Of a DNA stretch of 64,000 nucleotides, positions 40,718-51,028 are shown in pieces (the first letter of the stretch is position 1; every line of letters starts with the position of its first letter). Source of the DNA: Pantoea sp. WMus005 (lineage in GTDB: Bacteria; Pseudomonadota; Gammaproteobacteria; Enterobacterales; Enterobacteriaceae); contig NZ_JACBXU010000001.1 of NCBI RefSeq assembly GCF_013415305.1, positions 2,108,001 to 2,172,000 of the forward strand, written 5' to 3'. The position numbers were made by a program, and so were the translations under genes. The notes under the pieces were generated by a model. That model was not told the origin of the DNA. It did not search any database and saw only the letters and a program-made list of their open reading frames with translations.

Positions 40718-41644
40718 TTAGGGGTTAAGCAGCGCGGCACGCGCCTGCGCCATCTGGCTGTCTGAGAGCGGCAGATAGCCCGCTTCGCTGACCCGCCGCT
40801 GACCTTGCGGAGAGAGCACCTGCTGCAGAAACGCGGCGACCAGCGGCGGCAGCGGTTTACCGGGTGCTTTATTAACATAGAGATAAAGGGGGCGCGCCCA
40901 GGGATAGCGCCCGCTGCGGATGGCATCGGCATCAGGGGCAATCGCCTGCCCCTGATCATTCGTCACCGCCAGCATTTTTACGCCGCTGAGATGAAAGCCA
41001 AAACTGGCGTAGCCGATACTTCGCGAATTACCGGCCACCGCCTGTACCACCGCGGCCGAGCCCGGAAACTCCGCCACGTCGCTGCGAAAATCGCCTTTGC
41101 AGAGTACCTGCTGTTTAAAGAAACCCCAGGTGCCGGAGGCGGAATTACGTCCATAGCGCTGAATAGGTCGTTTGCTCCACTGCGCGCCGCTTAACCCGAG
41201 ATCGCCCCAACGCAGCGGCACACTGTGTGCGCCACACAGACGGGTAACGGAGAAGATGGCGTCGAGCTGACGTGGTTCAATCTGCTGCAGCGGATTGCGC
41301 TGATTCACGACCACCACCAGCGCATCCATCGCCACGGGAACCGCCAGCGGCGGATAGCCGTAGCGCGCCTCAAAAGCCTGCCGCTCATCAGCCTGCATCG
41401 GACGGCTCATCGGTCCGAGCTGTGCGGCACCCGCCGCCAGCGCGGTCGGCGCAGTAGAAGAGCCGGAGGCCTGAACCTGCACATTGACGCCCGGCGCCTG
41501 ACGACTGAAATCTTCGCCCCACAGGGTCATCAGATAACCGAGCGTATCGGATCCCACGCTGCTGAGATTGCCGGAGAGCGTGCCAGGCTGGGCCAGAGCC
41601 AGGCCCGGCAGCAGAGTAACGATCAACAGGAGAAAGAAACGCAT
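40718..41644 (-). CDS. PstS-family phosphate substrate-binding protein downstream of phoR
   Basis: 308 residues starting MRFFLLLIVTLLPG with a signal peptide cleaved near LALAQ. Periplasmic binding-protein fold with family motifs: SVGSDTLGYLMTLW (about 28-41), QASGSSTAPTALAAGAAQLGPMSRPM (phosphate-contact Ser/Thr cluster) and NSASGTWGFFKQQVL. It begins 19 bp after the phoR stop on the same strand, so it is cotranscribed with phoBR. It is not the pstS of a pstSCAB operon, since no permease or ATPase genes follow; it could share an ABC importer encoded elsewhere or act as a sensor partner of PhoR. Confidence 0.88.
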   Translation of the reverse strand: MRFFLLLIVTLLPGLALAQPGTLSGNLSSVGSDTLGYLMTLWGEDFSRQAPGVNVQVQASGSSTAPTALAAGAAQLGPMSRPMQADERQAFEARYGYPPLAVPVAMDALVVVVNQRNPLQQIEPRQLDAIFSVTRLCGAHSVPLRWGDLGLSGAQWSKRPIQRYGRNSASGTWGFFKQQVLCKGDFRSDVAEFPGSAAVVQAVAGNSRSIGYASFGFHLSGVKMLAVTNDQGQAIAPDADAIRSGRYPWARPLYLYVNKAPGKPLPPLVAAFLQQVLSPQGQRRVSEAGYLPLSDSQMAQARAALLNP

Positions 41645-41663
41645 CAGAGAGATCCGGCAGCGA

Positions 41664-42977
41664 TTAGTGAACGGCATTCTCCTGCATGACGCTGCTGACA
41701 ATCAACCTCGCGGGCAGCGTAAAAGTAAAACAGGTCTCTTTGTGCGGCACACTGGTGATATCGAGCCGCGCGTTATGGTGGCTCAGCGCATGTTTTACAA
41801 TCGCCAGCCCCAGCCCGCTGCCGCCGGTCGCACGCGAACGCGCTTTATCAACCCGGTAAAAACGCTCGGTCAGACGGGGAATATGTTCTGAGGCGATACC
41901 CGGTCCGTTGTCGCACACCCGGAAGGTAGCGCCCTGCTTGCTGCGCAGCCAGCTGATATCAATCCGCGTGCCATCCGGGGTGTGATTCACCGCGTTGTAA
42001 ACCAGATTAGAAATGGCGCTGCGCAGCTGCTCATCGTTGCCGAACACTTTCAGATGGGGATCGGTATGGAAATGGATATCGTGACGCCCCCCACTCAGCG
42101 TCGCCGCTTCATGCTGCAGCAGTTTCAGCATCACCGGCACATCGACCTTCTCTTTCAGATCGATTGCCGGTGCAGCTTCAATGCGCGACAGCGTCAGCAA
42201 CTGTTTGACCAGGCTATCCATACGGCGCGTCTGCTCCGACATCGTGTGCAACGCTTTGCTGCGCGAAGGCTCGCTCATCACCGAGTCGTTCATCATCTCC
42301 AGATAGCCCTGCAGAACCGTGAGCGGCGTGCGTAACTCATGGCTGACGTTGGCAAAGAAGTTGCGGCGTGCCCCTTCCAGCTGATGCATCTGCGTCACAT
42401 CACGCGCCACCAGCAGCCACTGCCCTTCGCTGTAGGGCATGACGCGGAATTCCATATGAAGTTTGTTGTTCAGCACCAGCGTCAGCGGCTTGTCAAAATC
42501 GCGCTGGCGAAGATAACGGGAAAACTCCGGATAACGCAGCAGATTGAGGATGTTCTGGCCATTATCTTCTGGCCAGCGCAGACCCAGGTGCTGCTGGGCC
42601 AGGCCGTTACACCAGAAAATGGTGCCCTCTTCCGTGGTCAGGATCACCGCATCCGGCAGCGACTCGGCACCGCTGCGAAAACGTTTGATCAGATTACCGA
42701 GTTCACGCCGCCGTCGCCGGTTGCGCAGTTGCATCTGGTAAAGGCCATAAAACAGCGGCTCCCAGCTGGCACGCCCGGCGGGTGGCGTCATGGTGCGGTC
42801 GAGCCACAGCCAGTGCGACAGCCGCATCAGATTGTGGAAATGCCATAACAGCACCATGACCACGCTGAGCAGCAGCCACCAGGGCAAGCCGCCAGACAGC
42901 ATGCCCAGCAGCGCCGCAGGCAGACAGGCCAGCAGCAGTTCTGTCAGTAATCTCTTCCAGGAGAGGCGTTCCAGCAC
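41664..42977 (-). CDS. phoR: Phosphate regulon sensor histidine kinase PhoR
   Basis: 437 residues (E. coli 431). Two N-terminal membrane helices (about 12-45), a PAS domain (about 100-195), HisKA with phospho-acceptor H213 ([10 protein letters not shown]) and HATPase_c with N box (NLVYNAVNH), G1 (CDNGPGIA) and G2 (GSGLGLAIV). It phosphorylates PhoB when phosphate is scarce. 15 bp after phoB. Confidence 0.97.
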   Translation of the reverse strand: MLERLSWKRLLTELLLACLPAALLGMLSGGLPWWLLLSVVMVLLWHFHNLMRLSHWLWLDRTMTPPAGRASWEPLFYGLYQMQLRNRRRRRELGNLIKRFRSGAESLPDAVILTTEEGTIFWCNGLAQQHLGLRWPEDNGQNILNLLRYPEFSRYLRQRDFDKPLTLVLNNKLHMEFRVMPYSEGQWLLVARDVTQMHQLEGARRNFFANVSHELRTPLTVLQGYLEMMNDSVMSEPSRSKALHTMSEQTRRMDSLVKQLLTLSRIEAAPAIDLKEKVDVPVMLKLLQHEAATLSGGRHDIHFHTDPHLKVFGNDEQLRSAISNLVYNAVNHTPDGTRIDISWLRSKQGATFRVCDNGPGIASEHIPRLTERFYRVDKARSRATGGSGLGLAIVKHALSHHNARLDITSVPHKETCFTFTLPARLIVSSVMQENAVH

Positions 42978-42992
42978 GGTTAAAGCTCCGTC

Positions 42993-43682
42993 TTAGTAGC
43001 GGGCAGAGAAACGATACCCTGTTCCACGGACGGTTTGTACCATGCGATCGTGGCCGGAGACTTCCAGCGCTTTACGTAAACGACGGATGTGAACATCGAC
43101 AGTACGATCTTCCACATACACATTGGTGCCCCAGACATGGTTCAACAGTTGTTCGCGGCTGTAGACGCGTTCCGGGTGGGTCATAAAGAAGTGCAGCAGC
43201 TTATATTCGGTGGGGCCCATCTCCAGCGGGGTGGTTTCGGACATCACGCGATGCGAAGAGGGATCCAGACTCAGTCCCTGCATCTCAATCACCTCTTCCA
43301 CCGCCATCGGTGAAATACGGCGCATCACCGCTTTAATTCGCGCCATCAGCTCTTTGGGTGAAAACGGCTTGGTAATGTAATCATCGGCGCCCACTTCCAG
43401 GCCGCGCACCCGATCTTCCTCTTCACCGCGCGCAGTGAGCATCATCACCGGAATATCGCGGGTCATCGCCTCACGTTTCAGATGCTTGATAAACTGAATA
43501 CCGCTGCCACCGGGTAACATCCAGTCCAGTAAAATCAGATCGGGCCAGGGTTCAATCAGCTTGCCAACGGCACTGTCATAATCTTCCGCCTCGATTGGCT
43601 GATAGTCGTTCTGTTCCAGAACAAAACATAACATTTCACGGATGGGGGCTTCATCCTCCACAACCAAAATGCGCTTAGCCAT
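42993..43682 (-). CDS. phoB: Phosphate regulon response regulator PhoB
   Basis: 229 residues. OmpR/PhoB-type receiver with D9/D10-type acidic pair (VVEDEAP) and acceptor D53 ([11 protein letters not shown]), and a C-terminal winged helix ([24 protein letters not shown]). Autoregulated by the PHO box upstream. First gene of phoB-phoR-pstS-like. Confidence 0.98.
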   Translation of the reverse strand: MAKRILVVEDEAPIREMLCFVLEQNDYQPIEAEDYDSAVGKLIEPWPDLILLDWMLPGGSGIQFIKHLKREAMTRDIPVMMLTARGEEEDRVRGLEVGADDYITKPFSPKELMARIKAVMRRISPMAVEEVIEMQGLSLDPSSHRVMSETTPLEMGPTEYKLLHFFMTHPERVYSREQLLNHVWGTNVYVEDRTVDVHIRRLRKALEVSGHDRMVQTVRGTGYRFSARY

Positions 43683-43729
43683 TATTACTCCTGCTGATTA
43701 TGACGGCTGTCACTGAGATTCGCGGCGCC

Positions 43730-43764
43730 ATTATGCGTCAGATTTGTGACACTTTTATGAAAAA
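43730..43764 (-). promoter_or_regulatory. PHO box and -10 of the phoBR promoter
   Basis: Read on the minus strand: TTTTTCATAAAAGTGTCACA, then AATCTGACG, then a CATAAT -10 (43730-43735). The layout matches the E. coli phoB promoter as I recall it, with direct half-sites of CTGTCAT type replacing a -35. It is 48-82 bp upstream of phoB. Confidence 0.85.
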
Positions 43765-43879
43765 CATAACCTGCCTGTAACGCCGTTGGTAATCATTTAT
43801 GACAGCGCAGCGACAATTTTTTGCTTTGGCCGCAGAGCCAGTATAATCGCCGGGCGAATCACAACGGCAGGGACTCATC

Positions 43880-45079
43880 ATGCGCATCATTCATACTGCG
43901 GACTGGCATCTGGGGCAGTTCTTTTACAACAAAAGTCGGGCAGCCGAGCATCAGGCGTTTCTCGACTGGCTGTTGATCCAGATTGAACAGCATCAGGTGG
44001 ATGCACTGATTATTGCGGGCGATCTGTTTGATACCGGCACGCCGCCCAGCTACGCCCGCGAGATGTTTAACCGTTTTGTGGTGGCGCTGCAGCCCACCGG
44101 CTGTCAGCTGATTGTGCTGGCGGGCAACCACGATTCCGTGGCGACGCTGAATGAGTCGCGCGAACTGCTTGCCTGTCTCAACACCCGGGTGATCGCCACG
44201 CCCCAGGAGCAGGATGATGTGCTGCTGCTCAACACCCGCCAGGGCGAACCTGCCGCGCTGCTGTGCGCCATTCCCTATCTGCGGCCGCGCGATATCCTGC
44301 GCAGCCGGGCGGGTCAGTCGGGGCGCGACAAACAGACCTCGCTGCTGGAGGCGATCGCCCATCACTATCAGCAGCGTTTCGCCGCTGCCCAGGCGCTGGG
44401 TTATGCGCTGCCGATTATCGCCACCGGCCATCTCACCACCGTCGGCGTCAGCCAGAGCGATTCGGTGCGCGACATCTATATCGGTACGCTGGATGCCTTC
44501 CCCGCCAGCGCCTTTCCGGCGGCTGACTACATTGCGCTGGGCCATATTCACCGCGCCCAGCGCGTCGCGGGAAGCGAGCATATCCGCTACAGCGGCTCGC
44601 CGATTCCACTGAGCTTTGATGAGCTGGGCAGCGAAAAGAGTGTCTTCCTGCTGGAACTGGCCGCCAGTGGCCTGCAATCGGTCACGCCGCTGATGGTGCC
44701 GCAGGCGCAGCCGATGCAGGTGCTAAAAGGATCGCTGGCGCAGATTGCAGAGCAGGTAAACGCCTTCAGTACGGCAGAGCAGGAGAAGCCAACCTGGCTC
44801 GACATCGAAGTCACCACGCAGGAGTACCTCAGCGATCTGCAGCGTCAGGTCGAAACCCTGACCGCCACGCTGCCGGTTGAGGTCTTGCTGCTGCGCCGCA
44901 GCCGTGAACAGCGGCAGCAGAGCCTGGCGCGGCTCGACAACGAAACCCTGAGTGAGCTGAAGGTAGAGGAGGTCTTTGCCCGCCGGCTGGCGCTGGATGA
45001 AGAGCTGCAGCCGGCGCAAATCGACGAGATGACCACCCTGTTCCGCCAGACGCTGGCCGCCATGGAAGAGACCCAATGA
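43880..45079 (+). CDS. sbcD: Exonuclease subunit SbcD
   Basis: 399 residues (E. coli 400). Mre11-type nuclease with metal motifs DWHLGQ (D8, H10), GDLFDTG (about 47), GNHD (about 81-84), GHL and GHIHR (about 224-228). With SbcC it cleaves hairpins and degrades protein-blocked DNA ends, destroying long palindromes. Stop overlaps sbcC start (ATGA). Confidence 0.97.
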   Translation: MRIIHTADWHLGQFFYNKSRAAEHQAFLDWLLIQIEQHQVDALIIAGDLFDTGTPPSYAREMFNRFVVALQPTGCQLIVLAGNHDSVATLNESRELLACLNTRVIATPQEQDDVLLLNTRQGEPAALLCAIPYLRPRDILRSRAGQSGRDKQTSLLEAIAHHYQQRFAAAQALGYALPIIATGHLTTVGVSQSDSVRDIYIGTLDAFPASAFPAADYIALGHIHRAQRVAGSEHIRYSGSPIPLSFDELGSEKSVFLLELAASGLQSVTPLMVPQAQPMQVLKGSLAQIAEQVNAFSTAEQEKPTWLDIEVTTQEYLSDLQRQVETLTATLPVEVLLLRRSREQRQQSLARLDNETLSELKVEEVFARRLALDEELQPAQIDEMTTLFRQTLAAMEETQ

Positions 45080-48000
45080 AGATCCTCACGCTACGGTTTA
45101 AAAACCTCAATGCCCTGCGCGGTGAATGGTTCATCGACTTCCGTGCCGAACCCTTTGCCAGCAACGGCCTGTTCGCCATAACCGGGGCCACCGGGGCGGG
45201 TAAAACCACGTTGCTGGACGCCATTTGTCTGGCGCTCTATCACCAGACACCGCGCCTGGGCGCGATTTCCCAGAGCCAGAATGCGCTGATGACGCGCGAC
45301 TGTGCCGAATGTCTGGCTGAAGTAGAGTTTGAGATCAAAGGCGAAGCCTGGCGCGCCTTCTGGAGCCAGAACCGCGCGCGCGGCACCGCCGACGGCAAGT
45401 TACAGGCACCGCGCGTTGAGCTGGCGCGCTGCGCCGATAACACCATTGTTGCCGATAAAGTCGGTGACAAACTGAAGATGATCGAAACCCTCTCCGGTCT
45501 TGATTTCGAACGCTTTACCCGCTCGATGATGCTGTCACAGGGCCAGTTCGCTGCCTTTCTCAACGCCAAAGCCAGTGAGCGTGCCGAACTGCTGGAGGAG
45601 CTGACAGGCACCGAAATTTACGGCCTGATTTCCGCCGCCATCTACGAGCGCCATAAAGAGGCAAAAAACCAGCTGGAACTGCTGCGCAGCCAGGCTGGTG
45701 CGATGGCGCTTCTGGATAGTGACGCACGCGACGCGCTGCAACAGCAGCTCACCGATCTGACCGACGCTGAACAGCGGCTCAGCGCGCACTATCAACAGGC
45801 GCAGCAACAGCAGCAGTGGCAGCAGCAGACACAGCAGTTACAGCAGGAGAAGGAGCAGGCTGAAGCGGCAGTACAGCAGGCCCAGGCCGCATCCCAGGCG
45901 GCAGAGATGGACCGCCAGCGGCTGGCTCGCAGCGAGCCGGCTGAAAAGCTGCGGGTAAAACTGCAGCAGCGCGACGCGTTACGCACCGAACAGCAGCAGG
46001 TTGAGAGCCGCTGTCAGCAACTCACCGCGGCGGCATCGCAGGCGCAGAACCAACAGCAGCAGCATCAGCAGAATTACGCAGCTGCTCAGACGGCCCGCCA
46101 GCAGGCGCTGCAGGAACAACAGCTGCAGGAAAGCCTGCTGACGGAACAGGTTCTCCCGCTGGATCAGCGGATCAGTACGTTGCAGCAGCATCTTGCGGAG
46201 CAGCAGCAGGAAAATAGCCGTCTGCAGCAGCATGTCGACCAGACCCAGGCCAGCCTGACGGAGCAGAAGCGGCAGGTCACGTCAGTGCAGCAGAAGATGG
46301 CTGAACAGCATCAGTTACGTGAGCAGCTTGCCGATCTGGCGCATTGGGGCGCTTCGCTGCCGGTATGGCAGGAGAACTTTGCCCTGCTGGCACAGCGTGA
46401 GGCGACGCTGGCGGAACTGACCCGGCAGCGCGATCAGCAACAGCAGCAAATCGACGCGCAGCGTGCAAAGCAGCAACAGCAGGCACAGCAGGCATTGCCG
46501 CGCCAGCAGGCGGAGCAACAGGCCCGCCAGGCGCTGTTGCAAACGGAGCAAGCACTAACTTCGCTTCAGGAACAGCATGCGCCAGCCGCACTAAGGCAGG
46601 CATTGAGCCAGTTGCAGAACAGCCGTCCGGCGCGTCAGCAACTGCTGCTGCTCTCTGCACAGTGGCAGCCGCTGCACCAGCAGCTGGGACAACGTCAGCA
46701 GCGGCTGAACACACTGGAAAAAGCGCATCAGCAGAGTGAATCAGAACTCCAGACCCTGCGCGAGACGTGGAAACGCGAAAAACAGCAGCTGGATGACGTC
46801 GAAAAAATCTGCGCGCTGGAGCAGCAGATTGTCGATCTCAGCGATTACCGTGCACGACTGACCGTCGATCAGCCCTGCCCGCTATGCGGCTCCTGCTCCC
46901 ATCCTGCCGTCGAGGCCTACAGCACGCTGGAAGTGAGTGCTAACCAGCAGCGCCGGGCTGCTCTGCAGCAGCAAACCGAGGCATTGCGCGAAGCGGGCAC
47001 GGCCAAAAGCGAACAGCTGAAGCAGTCCGCACTGCAACAGCAGACGCTGCGCGATGAAATCGCGGAGACGCAGCGTCAGCTCGACCAGCTAGAGCAGCAA
47101 TGGCAGGCGCTGAGCGGTGAGCTGGCACTTACCTTCCCGCTTACCGATCGTGACGCTTTAGCCACGTGGCAGCAGCAACAAAGCGAACGTGAAAGCCAGC
47201 TTGAGCAGCAGCGCCAGGCACAGGAAGCCGCTGAACAGGCGCGGCAGGCTGCAAAAGATCACCATCTTCAGCAGTCGCAGGCCTGGCAGCAACATCTGCA
47301 GGCGGAGCAACTGGCGCAGCAGTCGCTGACCAGCCTGCAGCAGACGCTGGATGCGCTGCAACAGCGTCTGCAACAGGAACAGCAGGCCATGGCGCAATTG
47401 CAGAGTCGTCTGGAACAGCAGTTCAGCGCGCATAACCTGACTTTGCCGGATGCCGCCTCTCGCGATGCATGGCTGGCAGAACAGCAGCAGCGCTGGCAGC
47501 GCTGGCAGGAGAGTGAGCAGTTGCTCGCTAACCTGCAACCGCAGCTGTTAAAGGGCGAAACCCAGCTCACTGCGCTGCAACAGCAGGCAGACCTGGAACA
47601 GCAGCAGCTGGCGATCCGTCAGCTGCAGCAGCAGCAGAGCCAGACGCAGCTAGGCGAAATGCGTCAGCAGCGCCACGCGCTGTTTGGCGATCGCGACGTC
47701 ACCCAGGCCCGTCAGCAGATGCAGGCCCGCGTTCAGCAGTCTGATGAACAGCTGACCCAACAGCTCAGTGCCCTGCAGCAGGCCCAGGCCGAGGTCAGTC
47801 GCCTTCAGGGTGAGCTTTCAGGTCTGGAAAATCAGCGTCAGACACTCAGCGGCAAACTGGCAGAAGCGGAAAGTGCGCTGCAGCACGCACGTGAGAGCGC
47901 CGGATTCGCCGACGAAGCCAGTCTGCGCGCGGCGCTGCTGGATGAGCAGACCGCGCTGCAACTGCGTCAGCAGCTGCAACAGCTCGATCAGCAATGCCAG

Positions 48001-48750
48001 CAGCACCAGGCGCGACTGGCCGATCTGCGCCAGCGGCTCAGCGTCCATCAGCAGGCGAAGCCTGATGCGATGCCAGAATCCGCCGAAGCGCTGGTGCAAC
48101 AACTGGAGCAGTTACGGCTGGCACTGCGCGACAACGCCAGTCAGCAGGGTCAGATTCAGCAGCAACTGCACAGCGATGCCAGCCTTCGTGTGCGGCAGCA
48201 GAGCCTGATGACCCAGATTGAACAGGATGGCGTGGTGCTGGCGCAGTGGAGCCGGCTCAACGATCTGATCGGCTCCGCGACCGGCGATAAGTTCCGGCGC
48301 TTTGCACAGGGCTTAACGCTGGATCACCTGGTGGCACTGGCTAACAGGCAGCTTGATCGGCTGCATGGGCGCTATCTGCTGCAACGCCGGGCGCAGGATT
48401 TGCTGGAGCTGGATGTGGTCGATACCTGGCAGGCCGACGCGGCACGTGATACCCGCACGCTATCGGGAGGCGAGAGTTTCCTGGTCAGTCTGGCGCTGGC
48501 GCTGGCGTTATCGGACCTGGTCAGCCACAAAACGCGCATCGAATCGCTGTTTCTGGATGAGGGGTTCGGCACGCTGGATGCCCAGACGCTGGATACCGCG
48601 CTGGATGCTCTTGACGCGCTTAATGCCAGCGGCAAAACCATTGGGGTGATCAGTCATGTGGAAGCGATGAAAGAGCGTATTCCGGTGCAGATTAAAGTGC
48701 GCAAGATGAATGGATTAGGATACAGCCAGCTGGAACTGCCGCAGGGATAA
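45076..48750 (+). CDS. sbcC: Exonuclease subunit SbcC
   Basis: 1224 residues, clearly longer than E. coli SbcC (1048). Rad50-type ATPase: Walker [10 protein letters not shown] (37-45), signature [20 protein letters not shown] (about 1127) and Walker [13 protein letters not shown] (about 1160). Between them lies a very long coiled coil, extremely rich in Gln, interrupted at about residue 600 by the zinc-hook CPLCGS. The arms on both sides are longer than in E. coli. Partner of SbcD. Codon use of the coiled coil is dominated by CAG, giving many long spurious open frames on the opposite strand. Confidence 0.96.
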   Translation: MKILTLRFKNLNALRGEWFIDFRAEPFASNGLFAITGATGAGKTTLLDAICLALYHQTPRLGAISQSQNALMTRDCAECLAEVEFEIKGEAWRAFWSQNRARGTADGKLQAPRVELARCADNTIVADKVGDKLKMIETLSGLDFERFTRSMMLSQGQFAAFLNAKASERAELLEELTGTEIYGLISAAIYERHKEAKNQLELLRSQAGAMALLDSDARDALQQQLTDLTDAEQRLSAHYQQAQQQQQWQQQTQQLQQEKEQAEAAVQQAQAASQAAEMDRQRLARSEPAEKLRVKLQQRDALRTEQQQVESRCQQLTAAASQAQNQQQQHQQNYAAAQTARQQALQEQQLQESLLTEQVLPLDQRISTLQQHLAEQQQENSRLQQHVDQTQASLTEQKRQVTSVQQKMAEQHQLREQLADLAHWGASLPVWQENFALLAQREATLAELTRQRDQQQQQIDAQRAKQQQQAQQALPRQQAEQQARQALLQTEQALTSLQEQHAPAALRQALSQLQNSRPARQQLLLLSAQWQPLHQQLGQRQQRLNTLEKAHQQSESELQTLRETWKREKQQLDDVEKICALEQQIVDLSDYRARLTVDQPCPLCGSCSHPAVEAYSTLEVSANQQRRAALQQQTEALREAGTAKSEQLKQSALQQQTLRDEIAETQRQLDQLEQQWQALSGELALTFPLTDRDALATWQQQQSERESQLEQQRQAQEAAEQARQAAKDHHLQQSQAWQQHLQAEQLAQQSLTSLQQTLDALQQRLQQEQQAMAQLQSRLEQQFSAHNLTLPDAASRDAWLAEQQQRWQRWQESEQLLANLQPQLLKGETQLTALQQQADLEQQQLAIRQLQQQQSQTQLGEMRQQRHALFGDRDVTQARQQMQARVQQSDEQLTQQLSALQQAQAEVSRLQGELSGLENQRQTLSGKLAEAESALQHARESAGFADEASLRAALLDEQTALQLRQQLQQLDQQCQQHQARLADLRQRLSVHQQAKPDAMPESAEALVQQLEQLRLALRDNASQQGQIQQQLHSDASLRVRQQSLMTQIEQDGVVLAQWSRLNDLIGSATGDKFRRFAQGLTLDHLVALANRQLDRLHGRYLLQRRAQDLLELDVVDTWQADAARDTRTLSGGESFLVSLALALALSDLVSHKTRIESLFLDEGFGTLDAQTLDTALDALDALNASGKTIGVISHVEAMKERIPVQIKVRKMNGLGYSQLELPQG

Positions 48751-48768
48751 CGGGCGCCTGAGCGCCCG
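48751..48768. terminator. Hairpin between convergent sbcC and the lipoprotein operon
   Basis: CGGGCGC (48751-48757), loop CTGA, GCGCCCG (48762-48768). Seven GC pairs, no T run on either side; weak terminator at best. Confidence 0.4.
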
Positions 48769-48779
48769 TCTGAATCTGA

Positions 48780-49436
48780 TCAGCGGGCGCTAACCAGCGT
48801 ATAGCGTGGACCGGTAAGTAACCCGCCCTGCTCGTTCTGTGCCAGCATACGATTGCTGGTCAGTCCGGCAACGGTGTGCGCTTTGTCAGTCACGTTGCTG
48901 GCAATCTGTTTGATCGCCGCGTTAACCAGCATCCCCACCAGTCCGCCATTATTATTGTTGTTCTCTTCATTGTCGCTGGCACTGGCCTTACCCTGCCAGA
49001 TCTCTTTGCCGCTGCGCAGATCGACCAGCCGTGCCTGCGCCGTCACGGTCGTTACACTGTCAATAACCCGGTAGCTGCTGCCATATTCGCTGATCGAGAT
49101 ATAGAGCGCGCTGTCGGCGTGGAAGATCTCATTCAGACGCTTCGCGCTGACAGCCTGAGCGTCAGTGGCGCTGGTCACACCATTCTGCTGAAACGTCTCT
49201 TCAACAACAGCCACCGGGAAGACGTAGTAACCGGCTTCGGCCAGCGGACGCGTCACCAGCGAGTTCAGACTGTGTGCGGCGTTGATATCCGGTGATTTAT
49301 TATCCGCAGGCAACACCAGAATTGAGGCGGGCTTGCTGGCACGAAACGCGCTGTAGTCATACGGTTTTTTCGGCTGCGCACAGCCGGTCAGCAACAGCAC
49401 CATCAGCGCGCCACTCAGGGCAATCAGTTTTTTCAC
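48780..49436 (-). CDS. GNA1162/DUF799 family lipoprotein
   Basis: 218 residues, lipobox TGCA (acylated Cys19). The mature domain matches the DUF799 / GNA1162 family (KPYDYSAFRASKPASILVLPADN, SLNSLVTRPLAEAGYYVFPV, and SGKEIWQGKASAS). The neisserial member GNA1162 is a surface antigen of unknown role. Start overlaps the previous gene's stop (ATGA). The last gene of a leftward trio with a CsgG-like and a DUF4810 lipoprotein, an arrangement I recall from Neisseria and other proteobacteria. An Asn-rich loop (NEENNNNNGG) is present near residue 160. Confidence 0.9.
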   Translation of the reverse strand: MKKLIALSGALMVLLLTGCAQPKKPYDYSAFRASKPASILVLPADNKSPDINAAHSLNSLVTRPLAEAGYYVFPVAVVEETFQQNGVTSATDAQAVSAKRLNEIFHADSALYISISEYGSSYRVIDSVTTVTAQARLVDLRSGKEIWQGKASASDNEENNNNNGGLVGMLVNAAIKQIASNVTDKAHTVAGLTSNRMLAQNEQGGLLTGPRYTLVSAR

Positions 49437-49792
49437 CGTACTACTCCTTGTTTTTTACTCATCAGAAAATCCATGTAAGGTGCCGATTCAGGAAACAGTT
49501 GCTTCTCCGTGGCGAACTGACCAAAGGCTTTCTGCGTATCGCCAGTCTTCGCATAGAGCAGGCCGAGCTGGGCATGCAGGCCAGGCGCAACCGCCTGGTT
49601 AACGGCACGGGCTTTCTCAATATCCAGATTCAGCGCATCAATCTGCTTCAGCGGATCGCTGCCCGGCTGATAGTAGCTGTAAACCTGCTGCTGATAATCG
49701 CCCCAGTAGTAGATCGTTTTCGGCGCTTTTGGCGCGCAGCCCGCCAGCAGCGCCGCTGCAATCAGCACGCCGCTCAGTGTCATCATCTTCAT
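49433..49792 (-). CDS. DUF4810 lipoprotein
   Basis: 119 residues, lipobox LAGC (Cys19). After a short linker it has IYYWGDYQQQVYSYY, the DUF4810 signature, and a TPR-like pair of helices (LHAQLGLLYAKTGDTQKAF). Function unknown. Middle gene of the trio; 4-bp overlap with the following gene and 11 bp after the CsgG-like gene. Confidence 0.88.
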   Translation of the reverse strand: MKMMTLSGVLIAAALLAGCAPKAPKTIYYWGDYQQQVYSYYQPGSDPLKQIDALNLDIEKARAVNQAVAPGLHAQLGLLYAKTGDTQKAFGQFATEKQLFPESAPYMDFLMSKKQGVVR

Positions 49793-49803
49793 TTACTGCT
49801 TCC

Positions 49804-50481
49804 TTATTTAGCCGGACGCCATGCGCCGTTGTTGATTCCATCCACTAAATGATCGACTGCTTCCCGAATCGCCAGATCCATCACTTTGCCGTTCAGCGTC
49901 GAGTCATAGCTGCTGGTGCCCCCAAAGCCGATGACTTCACGCGCCGAAAGCTGATACTCGCCCGCACCCTGGGTGCTGTAGACCACTTCAGACGTGGTGA
50001 CATCCACCACGTTCAGATTCACTTTGGCATAGGCGACCTGCGTTTTACCGCGGCCCAGAATGCCCCACAGCTGCTGATCGCCCACTTCTTTGCGGCCAAA
50101 CTCGGTGATATCACCGGTGATGATGTAGTTCGCGCCTTTGATATTCTGCTGGCTGCGTTTGAAGTCCGACTCCTGCTGCAGCTCTTTCAGATTGCTGCGA
50201 TCCAGCACGCTGAAACGGTTAGTCTGCTGCAGATGGGTAATGAGAATGGTTTTCGACTGATTACCCAGCCGATCGACGCCATCAGAGAAGATGCCGTTCA
50301 TGTACGAAGAGCGGTTATCAAACTGACCCACCGCAATCGGGCTGCGCACGCCCTGATAAACCGGCTGGCTGGCAGCGCGAGCCTGCGGGGCCTGAATAGC
50401 ACGGGAGGATTCGGTGGCACAGCCGCTGATCAGCGACGCCGTTAACAGGGAGAGTGCCGCAAAGGCATATTTTTTCTGCAT
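49804..50481 (-). CDS. CsgG/HfaB-family lipoprotein
   Basis: 225 residues, start at 50481 (MQKKYAFAALSLL), lipobox ISGC (Cys21). The longer frame to 50568 is rejected because it precedes the signal peptide with unrelated residues. CsgG family: VRSPIAVGQFDNRSSYMNG, SVLDRSNLKELQQE, NYIITGDITEFGRKE. CsgG itself is the curli secretion channel, but no curlin or CsgE/F genes occur here, and it may instead act like LpoB or FlgT relatives of this fold. First gene of the trio. Probably a complex of three outer-membrane lipoproteins. Confidence 0.9.
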   Translation of the reverse strand: MQKKYAFAALSLLTASLISGCATESSRAIQAPQARAASQPVYQGVRSPIAVGQFDNRSSYMNGIFSDGVDRLGNQSKTILITHLQQTNRFSVLDRSNLKELQQESDFKRSQQNIKGANYIITGDITEFGRKEVGDQQLWGILGRGKTQVAYAKVNLNVVDVTTSEVVYSTQGAGEYQLSAREVIGFGGTSSYDSTLNGKVMDLAIREAVDHLVDGINNGAWRPAK

Positions 50482-50635
50482 TTCTAATCCATGAAGTGAA
50501 AGAGACGTAAACCCGCGCGAGGGCGGTAAATTCTGGTTCTGTCGACAGTCGGAGTAATGCCATAGCATTCATGATGCCGGTCTGTAGACTGTCGGCAGCA
50601 GACTGAAAGATCTTTAAGGAAAGTTGGCCAGTTAA

Positions 50636-51028
50636 ATGAATTTAATTAATATAAAAATGAGAATATTGCTGGGGGTGATTATTGTAACTTCGCTCAGCGC
50701 CTGTCAGCAACCTGTGACAAAGCAACGGGATAGTGTGGCAAACCTGTGTCAGCCGGCAAAAGATCCGGACAGCGAATCCTGTCACTGGACTTATCAAATG
50801 CAGCCGGTACTCAACAGGCAGTTCACGGATGCAGCGCGTTATGCTGGTCAGCAATGTCTGGTCCGGATGGAATGGCAGGAACACAGCAGACGTTATGCGG
50901 TGACACAAACTCAGGGTAATGAAGCGCTCTGCCTGCGCGCCTGGCAGCTGGTGGCGCAGACCCGCGATTTGCCGCCGCCACCGGAGCCAGGGCAACCGGC
51001 GTGGTTCGGCTTTGCACCGCGCGGTTAG
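50636..51028 (+). CDS. Small lipoprotein with a stand-alone TolA C-terminal-like domain
   Basis: 130 residues: signal peptide, lipobox LSAC (Cys23), short linker and then a domain of about 75 residues matching the third domain of TolA. QFTDAARYAGQQC lines up with KFYDASSYAGKTC of E. coli TolA, C74 and C99 are 25 residues apart exactly as the TolA disulphide pair, and NEALCLRAWQLVAQ and LPPPPEP follow as in TolA. An extra Cys pair (C38, C49) lies before the domain. There is no TolA membrane anchor or helical stalk. Function unknown; a decoy or partner of TolB/Pal, colicin or phage receptors are possibilities. Start uncertain (50636 or 50657). Divergent from the lipoprotein trio; its stop overlaps that of the AraC gene. 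Confidence 0.85.
   Translation: MNLINIKMRILLGVIIVTSLSACQQPVTKQRDSVANLCQPAKDPDSESCHWTYQMQPVLNRQFTDAARYAGQQCLVRMEWQEHSRRYAVTQTQGNEALCLRAWQLVAQTRDLPPPPEPGQPAWFGFAPRG

Noticed and set aside
46277..46714. Long open frames on the minus strand across the SbcC coiled coil (Ala/Pro/Leu rich).
   Set aside because: They are antisense shadows of the CAG-rich Gln codons and have no ribosome site or family similarity.
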